From Phoronis australis (Eukaryota; Phoronida; Phoronidae): DNA of 45,413 nucleotides. The notes under the pieces are model-generated. The model had not been told where the DNA came from and did not search any database. It saw only the letters and a program-made list of their open reading frames with translations. The translations under genes and the position numbers were made by a program. Positions 33,301 through 42,072 of this stretch are shown in pieces; the stretch's first letter is position 1; every line of letters starts with the position of its first letter. The stretch is taken from NCBI GenBank assembly GCA_002633005.1, contig NMRA01000565.1:133682-179094 (forward strand), given 5' to 3'.

Positions 33301-34837
33301 TATTTGTTGCCGCGGTTTACAATAACACGAGTCGCCATCGAAAATCCCACCACGCTATCCCAGATGCCCCGGCAATGTTGACAATTTACGTTCCTCCGAA
33401 ACATAAAGAGCAACTTCCGCTTTTCGAGGTGAACGTCGTCTGCAACGCCGCGGTAAGAAAGGAATTTGCCGCAGAAATTTTATATCAAATCTGATTTTTT
33501 TTACGCGGAAATATAATAAAATGCGCGGACAGAACATTTGAAAAAAGCGGAAATCCGCGTTTCCGCAGAAAATTCCAAGCCCTGAAATATACAGCTTGGC
33601 GCCGATGTGGGTAAAACACTGAACATATAAAATCTTCACCGAATTAGTGTTATTAACGACACTCTTCCTTGAGTAAACTAAATTATTCATCGGCGCTCGC
33701 CCGGAAAAATTGTCGTTCTATCGTTATTCTGCTGCTAAAATTGAGATGCGTTCTTTTAGGTCGGCTTACATTGACACTTTCCTTAATTTTTTCACCGTTC
33801 AGTCAGTTCTTCTTCTCTTCTACGAGGTTGCGTACATGGCACAACAAATTATCGGAACTGGTTTCATTTCGTCATAAGTTTTTAGTATTTTAATACCAGC
33901 AAATGGAGTTTCAGAACAAACCGTGAGGCTGCGAGTTGAGTCATCATCTTCCGAAAGATGTCGCAAAATTTTCGGACATGTCGCGTGCTCGTGTCACGAG
34001 CGCGACAGACTTTTTTGTTACATTAGGCAAACAAATGACGTTCATTAGTTTGTTTTTCACTCAAGCGGCTGCAACCTGCAGGGTGAGTGTTGATTGACTT
34101 CTAGATTTTGCATGCGCCTGCTCCGCTCGCTAGCTCTACATGTTGATATAAGTTTCACGACGAGGTTACGAGCAGAACTATACCCGGGCTGTGGGAAATT
34201 TCGGGGATGTAACGGAGCTCAATAACGCAGTGCTACCAAGCTTTATTTTGGCGACTCTTTACACAGCTAGCTGACCGGTTACTTAATCACAAGCAGTATC
34301 ATGGCAAAGACATTGATAACTACATATTGTCCGGCGGTCATGTTCAGTCCCCGGCGGTCCTGTTTTCTGGTGGGGCGGTCATGTTTTTAGATGCGTCAGT
34401 CCCATTTTCTGGTGCAAGGGTCCCATTTGATCCCCGGAGGTCCTGTTTTGGGTGAATAAGTCCGATTTAGAGGACCAGCGGTCATATTGTTTCTCACCCG
34501 TGTCATAAAGCCTCGTTTTTCTTCGACTCTCGCAGACTTCGTTCCCTTTGGGAGCAACCCCAAAAATCTTACGCCTGTATTTTGGGGGCCTGTTTGCAGA
34601 GAATCCCGGTAGCAAACAACCAACCTGTTGGGCCAAGTCTGTATACACTTTCTTTTCGTCCGCTGGCAGTTTGGCCCAGAGTTCTCCTAGAATCCTAGTC
34701 ACATTGCGGTTGTCCATGTTAGGGTTCTTGTTTCTGATGATGGTACGATGGCGCTTGCAGAAGATCAGGAACGCATTCATTGGCCGGCGCACTGGAGAGG
34801 GTGGAGCCTCGCTGGCCTCACTCTCATCCGTCTCCAT
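24244..34837 (-). CDS. BBX: BBX (bobby sox) orthologue, HMG-box transcription regulator: full coding span, ten coding exons
   Basis: BBX proteins are nuclear HMG-box factors related to HBP2. The assembled model is about 613 residues, against about 940 in human. The HMG box spans residues about 16-85, starting [15 protein letters not shown] and closing [14 protein letters not shown], split by an intron in the third helix. Then come [15 protein letters not shown] (vertebrate BBX has DPTQMGGL-MLLLAG), an acidic and serine-rich middle, [11 protein letters not shown], an acidic segment [14 protein letters not shown], a basic run, and [17 protein letters not shown] (vertebrate GSQKRKARKTKITHL). Nine introns follow GT-AG. 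Phase is continuous at every junction except exon 6 to exon 7, where two splice choices restore it. The gene name is secure. The first and last exons and that one junction are inferred. It runs antisense to the listed strand, and transposons sit in its introns. Confidence 0.93.
24677..24834 (-). CDS. BBX: BBX exon 10 (polyproline segment)
   Basis: The acceptor TTCTGTTTTCAG|TAATGCC is at 24834 and the donor CAAGAG|GTGAGC at 24677: 158 bases, with two bases completing the Gly/Val split codon, then 52 codons. It has [19 protein letters not shown] and an acidic end DIETVKQE. If the donor were not used, translation would stop seven codons later. Confidence 0.8.
24958..25052. repeat. (GT)n microsatellite and adjoining hairpin in BBX intron 9
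   Basis: Interrupted GT repeats with TTTGTAC spacers lie at 24958-25013. They are followed by an imperfect hairpin of AGTACCTCTTTTTGTTC and GAACAAAAAAGAGTACT at 25016-25052. Confidence 0.8.
25593..25751 (-). CDS. BBX: BBX exon 9 ([17 protein letters not shown] block)
   Basis: The acceptor TTTTTGTTACAG|ACAAAA is at 25751 and the donor CTCTCGG|GTAAGA at 25593, 159 bases. The peptide includes [19 protein letters not shown] and [10 protein letters not shown]. Vertebrate BBX carries a near-identical run, GSQKRKARKTKITHL, close to its C-terminus. This is the most conserved part outside the HMG box. Confidence 0.95.
25886..26025 (-). CDS. BBX: BBX exon 8
   Basis: The acceptor CGTTTGCAG|TGACTTTG is at 26025 and the donor CTTTTG|GTAAGA at 25886, 140 bases. 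The split codon GG|T gives Gly, then [13 protein letters not shown]. This resembles the vertebrate LDEEFEKKFNSLP segment. A basic region [15 protein letters not shown] follows, as in the vertebrate protein. A larger 168-residue frame on this strand only fuses this exon with flanking introns. Confidence 0.88.
26783..26942 (-). CDS. BBX: BBX exon 7 (acidic/basic segment); 5' boundary uncertain
   Basis: The conserved core runs from the acceptor TACTCTCAG|ACTGTAAG (26942) to the donor AACCGG|GTAATT (26783), 160 bases. It encodes [19 protein letters not shown] followed by a lysine/arginine-rich stretch ([14 protein letters not shown]) that may act as a nuclear localisation signal. This boundary needs a one-base overhang from exon 6. 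Starting instead at TTGCTTTGCTGAG|TGATG (26995) fits the two-base overhang of the main exon 6 donor, but adds a hydrophobic 18-residue stretch that looks out of place. Confidence 0.75.
27804..28252 (-). CDS. BBX: BBX exon 6 (largest coding exon)
   Basis: The acceptor CACCTGTTGCAG|GTAGTC is at 28252 and the favoured donor GAAAG|GTAGGA at 27804. This gives 449 bases, 149 codons plus two. It holds a polar region with [13 protein letters not shown], a glycine run (PGGGGVEG), then [16 protein letters not shown], which matches the LYKTLVSEGML segment of vertebrate BBX. A second possible donor, AGCA|GTGAAA at 27811, would leave one extra base instead of two and would fit the next exon directly. Confidence 0.85.
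28464..28592 (-). CDS. BBX: BBX exon 5
   Basis: The acceptor TTGCCAATCAG|ATTGTG is at 28592 and the donor CAACAG|GTAGCG at 28464: 129 bases, 43 codons, phase 0 on both sides. The peptide is rich in Ser, Gln, Ala and acids ([17 protein letters not shown]) and shows no named domain. The splice sites and phase fit the neighbours. Confidence 0.82.
28903..29021 (-). CDS. BBX: BBX exon 4 (conserved [15 protein letters not shown] block)
   Basis: The acceptor CCTTTACAG|ATCCG is at 29021 and the donor CACAG|GTGAGC at 28903, 119 bases. The split codon G|AT gives the Asp of [19 protein letters not shown]. Human BBX reads DPTQMGGL at the matching place soon after its HMG box, which makes this the best single proof of orthology after the box. 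Confidence 0.95.
29022..31004. other. BBX intron 3, nothing further recognised
   Basis: AT-rich intron of about 2.1 kb together with the adjoining minisatellite. A plus frame at 30431-30718 (95 residues) has no recognised domain. Confidence 0.6.
31005..31160. repeat. 37-bp minisatellite abutting the exon 3 splice donor
   Basis: Units start at 31005, 31042, 31079 and 31116, with a final partial at 31153 that runs into the exon. Each full unit follows AACTTACATAACGG, TTGATAAATGTAACGTG, TCGTCA. On the gene strand the unit begins with the reverse of this, so copies at 31042 and 31116 keep an intact GTAAGTTTGACG, like the real donor. The unit nearest the exon also holds a perfect TGACGTCA palindrome (31145-31152), the classical CRE sequence. 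Confidence 0.92.
31160..31334 (-). CDS. BBX: BBX exon 3 (end of HMG box)
   Basis: The acceptor TTTCTTGCAG|TACAAG is at 31334 and the donor GGCTG|GTAAGT at 31160. It is 175 bases, 58 codons plus one base. It begins [14 protein letters not shown], the end of HMG helix III and its tail as in vertebrate BBX, and then runs through a basic, serine/threonine-rich linker. The donor lies at the edge of a 37-bp minisatellite. Confidence 0.95.
31335..32548. other. Left part of BBX intron 2
   Basis: Contains a 38-bp tandem duplication at 32380-32460 (AACTTGGGGG-TACAGGGAGG, AGTGACAGCAATA). Otherwise no recognised feature. Confidence 0.6.
32549..34502. mobile_element. TIR transposon copy B in BBX intron 2 (5-bp target duplication TCATA)
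   Basis: This is the same element as 7679-9543 in opposite orientation. CACGGGTG at 32549 and CACCCGTG ending at 34502 begin TIRs of about 180 bp. TCATA is exactly duplicated at 32544-32548 and 34503-34507. The length is 1954 bp, including a 501-bp later insertion (33084-33584) and its 6-bp duplication, leaving 1447 bp against 1446 in copy A. A frame starting MSKLNY (33669-33893) aligns with a copy A frame for about 33 residues and then shifts phase, so the core does not look coding. The right TIR lies about 120 bp from the donor of the first coding exon. Confidence 0.92.
33084..33584. mobile_element. hAT-like non-autonomous element inside transposon copy B
   Basis: The ends CAGGGCTTGGAAT and ATTCCAAGCCCTG are exact 13-bp inverted repeats. 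AAATAT lies on both sides (33078-33083, 33585-33590), and copy A shows the single-copy empty site near 9020. The CAGGG terminus is usual for hAT elements, whose duplication is normally 8 bp. Only 6 bp can be counted here. It is 501 bp with no recognised transposase. Confidence 0.88.
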
Positions 34838-34857
34838 GGTGTAATTCTAACTCCTCC
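34625..34857 (-). CDS. BBX: BBX first coding exon (start codon and most of the HMG box)
   Basis: The acceptor TTAATTGTTTCAG|GGAGG starts the exon at 34857, 20 bases of untranslated leader precede the ATG at 34837, and 71 codons follow to the donor CAACAG|GTTGGT at 34625 (phase 0). The peptide opens with an acidic stretch ([10 protein letters not shown]) and a proline-containing linker. HMG helices I and II follow, with the conserved RRPMNAF and the W of GELWAKL. Because the leader is preceded by a good acceptor, at least one upstream non-coding exon is expected. The frame also stays open into the intron and into a transposon TIR, which gives a misleading 152-residue frame. Confidence 0.93.
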
Positions 34858-37800
34858 CTGAAACAATTAAAGTTTAGTGTAATCTGAATAACCACTCTGG
34901 CACTACAAATAAGACACAACATGTTATTGGCAATGTCTAGAATGGATAAAAACACACAAAACATCTAGTTTAAATTTCCGTCCACACTCCACACGTTACT
35001 CTTAGAGCAGGTTATTGCTTTCATTGTACTATTCTAGACGCTACCTGCGCTGAGGAAACTTGAAATGTGAGAAAATATTCTAATGTGGACATGACTTTGA
35101 ACATGTGTCTGTCCAAGGGCTTGTGGCTACTAGTGAACACTACATCTGAAACATCTGAAAAACAAGCAACAGGAGAGAGCAACTTGAACAGGTGAATCAA
35201 GGTGAGCAGTCCACCGGTCTTATTGATTTTCAAAATGTGTTTTGATGACCTCTGCAAGCACTTTAAGCAAAGGTCAATTTGACATGATGCAATATAATAT
35301 AAAGCTTTGACATTACAAAGGGTCAAGTACACACTTTTGTATTTAAATACTGTCTGTTGGTGGCTATGGTACATACCTTGGACATGACAGAGCATTATTT
35401 TGGTATGCACATACCTTTTACGAAATAAATTTCAAGAAAATAAAGTTTCACTTGAGCACCACCTTGTGTCCATTAAATTGATTTTACTGTACACAACACC
35501 CCCCCCCCACCCCCCGGAACCACTAACACAAGGCTGGAGAACTATGGTTGTAGTCAAGTTATGCTGCTGCTGCTGTGTTATATGAAATCACGAAGTTGGA
35601 CATCGTATGGCGGACCAGTAAAATTTTATATTTAGATTTTTCCTATGGAAGATAGGTAGTAATAAAGTAATGCACCTACATGTTCAGGGTTTGTACCATA
35701 GCAACCTACGAGAAAATGCTGTGTACATTCACAACAGAGTTAGAAGCCTTTGAAAAATGAAACAAATGGTTATTTTGGTACTTGTCACTTCCATAATTAG
35801 TAAGATTTTACCGTATTCACGTTTAAGAAGTGATGTCCATGTTGTACTCCTAAGACTGACCATGGTTGGTTTCTAGAATAGTCTGCACATTAGGCCACAG
35901 TATCTTGCATTGTGAGTTGCAAGTACAGCTGATGCACCACTGAGCACACACACACACACACAAGTCTGCTTGTGGACAATTACAGGCCTAGATCTGTCAG
36001 CCCACAAAGAAGCTAATTTCCTCATTAAATTTCAACAACCAATCACAATGTAGACTACATCCATTTTCTATCACACCACTGAAGCAGAAGAGCTTTCTGG
36101 AGTGGGTATTACACATTCTAGGAAATCAATGCCATGACAAATAACAAGTCTGTAGCTGTGTTCTGAGAACTGAATATCTGGGGATACTACACCTCCAGAT
36201 TATTACCTGGCCATTACATAATGCATTGTGGCAGGCACTGTATATACCTAGGCATATGGTACACTCATGGTAGCATATACCTACTGTACAAGGGTAGTGC
36301 CACATCATAAGGCTATTTGACATCTGAGTAGAACTGCCCTTATGCGAAACTTAGGGGCATGCACCAATAAGCAATCCACTTAAAGATAAAAAGGCTGAGA
36401 AAAAAGGTGTTATTTCGGATAAAGGCCCATGAGCCTAAAGACGGTTCACTAGTTACTAGTTTTCTTGGAAGAACGCTTCGCAAGATACAGAAGTAAATTT
36501 AAAAAATGTCAAATTACGAGGCACAGCGGTATTTTACAAATGGGTTCGCCTATACAGTACCACAATTAATGCATGGACCTACTACGTATGCAGGGGAAAT
36601 TGCCTGGGCTTATAAGCGAATTTTAGTTGTATGTGCCAATATGCGAATCACTGACTTGGGTAAAAAAAGGCATTATTTCAGATATAGAGCTATGGGCCTA
36701 AAGGCGTGGCAATAAGGTAAAAAGATGGACTTGATTACCTAAGTAAAACAAAAACACTGCGTTCTGTGGTTAAATAGCCTAAGTGCTTATGGCCCCTACT
36801 TACCATGGTTTGACAAGAACACCTTCATTAAATCTAAAAAATTGCATACGCAAAACAAAAATCAAAATAATTAAATTTTGCACAAAAATACTTGACAAAA
36901 TAATCATTTTTTCTTTGATTTCTAAAGACTAATAACTGTGCTACAAATAATAGAAACTCTATCAAAAATTCTTTCATGACACCTACGTAATACAAACCAG
37001 TCACAGTATTTTCTTAACCTTTCTTGTTCAGGAATTTGACAAAGCAGAATTTCACGTCAGTCCTATTGGGTGATGAATAAGTGAAAAATGACCGTAACAT
37101 ACGTGGAAGGGGAGAGTCTCCTCTACAAAGTGAGGAGGGCTGGACATTCAACATCCACACCAACTGAGAGGCAGGGGAAAATGGATCCATACCTGAGACA
37201 AAATGCCACATGAAACACCCCCAGGCAAAACCACTTTTGTCACCTGTCCCAAGACTGGAAGTTCCACGGTATCCTAAGCTATAAGAAGTCTTGGTGCTTC
37301 ACTAATTTGGAGCTGCCAACCCCAGCCCCGCTCATGTAATTTGGAGCTGGCCCCCGGGTCAACACGAGATTTTCATCTTCTCTTGGTTGTCACAATTTTT
37401 TGATCAACAGTCCTTAGCTTTCAAGCTACCTTCCCTTGTATAACAACTATTCATCTCTTAGGTTGCTAGAACGATGAGTAGTGCCAACTGTCTCATTTAA
37501 CCTCTATTCAAGAGTTGGTCATGTACACAGTAGTCACAGCCTTTGACAGAACTCAGTCCAGATTTAGGTAGAATTGAAACGAATTCTAGTAAAAACCACA
37601 TGGATAAATAAGTAGTTGTTTCGTGCACTAAAACTTTGCCGAATTTCAACCCATGTCCAGTTTGTTTTGAATACTGGTATACAAGTCAGCATTTAACCTT
37701 CAGAGTTTGTAATGTTCAAAATCCTACTCAACACCAATTACGTCGAGATGACGTCTCAAAAATCCAAGGACAAATAAATTGAGTTAGCAAATGTTAATCT

Positions 37801-40800
37801 TATATATAAAGCAAATTAAGACCATGAAGTCCTTGCTGTTATTTTGTGTTTTATAAATGCTAAACTCGCCATTTTAAAAACCAAAGCATAGAGCTCTGCT
37901 GCGCCAAAACATGAACGATCACAATGGTTGTCAAAGATTGCACTAACACAGGGCTTTAAAATCTAGTCATATACCGTACTACATTTAACCTCAGGACAAG
38001 ACAAATAACATCTGAGCATTTCCTTCCACCAACGTAAGTCAACACGATAATCAAAGAATGAATCATCTGCACACATGAAGCTGAGATAACGTTCAACAGA
38101 TGTACAAAAAGAACCACTTCAGTTTTTGCAATAGGTATAACTGAAACGTAAATCGAAATAAAAATCTGCGCCAACGTAAGACGAAACAAGAGGTATTAGT
38201 TTCATTAATAAACTCTCAGTTAATAGCCAACATATGCCTGAAGTCATCAAAAACAGAAAAAACACAAAACCAGAACCTCAGCGTGGACAAAAAGCATCCA
38301 AAAAACCCCTTTCTTCATTGAGGACACATCAGCTAATGGGACCTTCGTGTGAGTCACTCCTACCTGTCAGCAAAAGAAACACATCTGTTTACACGACTGG
38401 CAAGATCCACAGATCAATCTACCTAACCCTACATGTTGATGTTTACTGCACCGGGTGAGCTCTGAAGTTAACAGTCAATGACCTCAAAATCGGTATGACC
38501 TAAATAGAGTCTGACACTTAGGCGCACATGTCTGCCACACCGTCACAAAATCAGAAGAAAGGCAACTGAACAATTACATACATCTGGGACAAAAATAGCT
38601 GAATTTAGCATATAAGTGTTTCGCTTTAGTCATACTATAGTGAGTTCAGCAACATTTTTTAGAAAATTAGTATTTTTAAAAATTCTGTATGTAAACAGTT
38701 ACATTACATGTAATTTTCATTTTGAGTATAAGTGCCCAGTAACCGGCTAATTTATGCCCAGTTGGTTGGTTAATAAGGATTACTCAATGAAAATTAGACA
38801 CTTTTCTATTATTGCTCCAGGTATGTAAGCAAATATCAGGTCAATGACACAAGCAATGTTTACACTTGGGGTCAAGATGAAGGGCACCCATATGTTCCAG
38901 CACAAGTAGTGGAACTATGACAACTCACGCCACACATTAAAGTGTCATCCACACTGAGGCCAATTCTTCACCCACCCAATATTTAACACACACCAACGGT
39001 TGTCAATGGGAATCATTTTGGCAATATTCTTAAAACATAAATTTTGATATAATTTTCTTCAGCGCGGTTTGCACTGTTATGTCTAGAATGGTAGCCCACC
39101 ATTGATAAATGACAATTTTAGGAACCAATTTTAAGAGAAATAACAAAAGAATTATCTTTTTCCTAGATAATTTGTCAATTCTCACAATATAGGCAAGTAA
39201 ACATGACACAGGACTAAAAACAACCATGTTAAAAATTCAGTGCTAACATCAATTTGTAACAATATGAGTTATCTAAGTTTTACCTACACCCACTTTCTAA
39301 TCACACAAATGCCAACCAAATGTCATGTACTCTATCAATTAAACGACATGACTTGTTTTTCCACAACACTGGGTACTATTTCCAGGAATATCATTTCCAG
39401 GAATATAAGATTGGAGATTTAGAGTTCAATATAGGAGAGAGGCGCACAAACCAATGATCAGTCTGTCATCCTCTGGCTTCCCGCGTTCATGTTTTAGATT
39501 TTTTTTGGAAACGTTTGCAGTTAAAATAATACACAAATGTACACATTCCATACATTTAAGGGAATTTACATTGATTTATCACAATTACAAACTTTGACTA
39601 CAACTGCTGTCATAAATTTCGATATAGTTCAAGACACAAGAACTTCTATGGAACACTAGACTATTATTTTGCACAAAATACTAGAATCCTACAAAAACTC
39701 GTGCTTTTCCTTAGAATAAAAATATGCACGATTTCATAGAATACAAGTCCCTGATCTTCCAAGTTGAGGTCACATGCACTCGATTATGTGAACTTTGACC
39801 TCAACTACCCATGATAGGTAAGTAATCTTCCACAGTCAGGAAAGAGTTTACTTACAAGGTGCGTTTCTTGGCTCATGTACAACAAGTGTATTTTCATAGA
39901 CACGTTTCTTTTGCCTTGCACTTTTTATAAGGTCCTCATATTTTAAGTTACACATTTTGTATAGAAAATGATATTTATAGGAAATAAACTATCACATATT
40001 TTGAGCAGTAGAGGGCACTGAAAACAACAGCATAAGCCAATCAGAAATTGATAAACCCTGGGTATCAGTGTAAGAAATCCTCGACAGATACAGAGAAATA
40101 TCTTTGAAAAGGCAGACAAAAAATGTGTCTAAAGAATTACATGTGTCAGAGTATTTTACACAGCGTTTCCTGGGATGTGGAAAATGATCAAATTGATAAA
40201 AATTTTACCATGTTTCCGTTTATTTATCAGAAAATACTGGTAGTTTACTTGGCTTTTCTGTCCACCGTAGACCTCCTCGAGGTCTCCTTGTTTTGACTTT
40301 CAAAAACTAGCTGAACCACCAAGCCAGGTGTAGCCAAATGTTAAGAAAATTTGTACATCATGCTGTTTAGTTTGAAAACAATTACATCACTTTGGAAGGT
40401 CGTCATTTGAATAAAGCTGATTTGCGTTAAAAATTCACTTTATATTGACTTTAACAAAAATGAGACCAGAAGTGTAACTTGAACATGTCCGTGAGCAGCA
40501 TAACCACAATCACATTGCTTTTCGTCTGAACAATCAAAAACAACATTGAAGACTAAAAATCTGGATGGCATTAGTAGTGGGTGAACAGACATAACAATAA
40601 AGACATCTCACTACATTTGAAGTTTCTTTTCAATTCTAATCATTTCTACACACATAAAAATCAAATTATCAGAACAATGTAATTAATTTTGGTCCTTTCA
40701 TACGACTTCAAGAACAACAGGTATTGCCCACACTAATTAATGAAACTGTATCAGCCCCTCCCATAATCGGTTAAGTGTTCTTGCAGGTCATTACTTGTTT

Positions 40801-41820
40801 CACAGCACTTACCCACTCAAAACATTACAAAACTTACTGTCAAGTGACTAACTTTAATGTAGAGAAAGGCTGAAACAGGCCAGGGGAGGAAACTTAAGTG
40901 ATGGACAAGGAGCCAGAGTTCGACAAAATTGAATTTGTCTATTCAGTTGCTACCTTTCTGTTGCCCCGATGGCGATATCGGGTAAGTATCTCTGGTAAAA
41001 GTTGACCAAAGCTGATCCAAAATGGAGGCCAACTTTTGTAACTTTTTTCATACAATTTTCATCACAATTCGTACCTAATCACACTTTCAGTAAACAGAAA
41101 TATAACCACCATTCTCATTCTTGATCAGCTGAAACAGGATGAAAAAATAAATTTATCACTTGTTCAGTTTTAACATAAAAAAGTCCAGGTATTTATTATT
41201 AAAGGCAGTTTCATATTCTACCATTAGGTAGGTGTGTGATTTAAAAAAAATCTCATTTCTACAGCCATTTCGATATATTTTGCTCCTTTCATTTAACCAA
41301 CATGTTCAAATATTTCACATAGAATAGACAGTCAATCATGATGCATTGTACTCAAACTCCAAACTTCAACATTTTGTCATTCTTCACCAAATTCAATGGC
41401 AAATTATTTGCAAATGTCCAACTTACTCCATTTGAAAAGTACACCTACGAATGAGGAGAAAATGTCAAAATAACACTGCCAAGTGAAAGTTAGCACAAAA
41501 TCTTTTTTAAAGCTCCTAGATCACAGGGCCCACTGAATAGTATACAGCTAGTTTTGACACACTGCACAAAGCTCATATTTTATTCATGCTAAATGTCAGA
41601 AATGAAAAGAAGTACAGTACACCCCAAAAGTGTTCAGAGAAATGACTCGTCATGGTCACGGTGGCTGGGTGGAAGCTAAATTCGTCGTCAGAGAAGTCTT
41701 CCTTTGTGACCAAGAACGAAAAAGAATTAAAAAGAAAACCATTTTACAATTATAATTATGGCCAATAACAGTCATTACCATTTACCAGACATTTTTTCTG
41801 TTCACTGAAATAGCAGTCAT
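34858..41820. other. Probable BBX intron 1, left part
   Basis: If the 5' exons lie near the right edge, this is intron. It contains a C homopolymer at about 35498-35515, a (CA)n tract at about 35947-35962, and an imperfect direct repeat pair near 36395-36440 and 36660-36715. No exon or protein domain is recognised. Confidence 0.45.
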
Positions 41821-42072
41821 CAGGGGCGGATCCAGGATTTTGAGTTGGGGGGGGGGGGGCAGGGCANCTAAAATGTAGGGATGCAGGGGTCTCGAATTTT
41901 TGGGATTGTGAAAAAACGGGGTTTGTTCATGGACTATGAATTGTTTATTCACCTCCCGAGCCCCCCTGGTTGCGTACATGTGCTAGTCAGCAATTCGCAC
42001 CCGAACTGCCAAATGGTATCTGGTAGAATTTTAGGGGGGCCATGGCCCCCTTCCCCCCTAAATCCGCCACTG
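41821..42072. mobile_element. hAT-like MITE
   Basis: CAGGGGCGGATCCAGGATTT at the left and CCTAAATCCGCCACTG at the right give a 14-16 bp imperfect TIR. The flanking eight bases GCAGTCAT and GTAGTGAT agree at six positions, consistent with an old 8-bp duplication. A G run and an N near 41867 lie inside. A related fragment sits at 14366-14440. Confidence 0.8.

Noticed and set aside
34379-34837. 152-residue minus-strand ORF with an HMG box
   Set aside because: The last half is intron and transposon TIR. The real exon stops at the donor at 34625, and the HMG box continues in exon 3.
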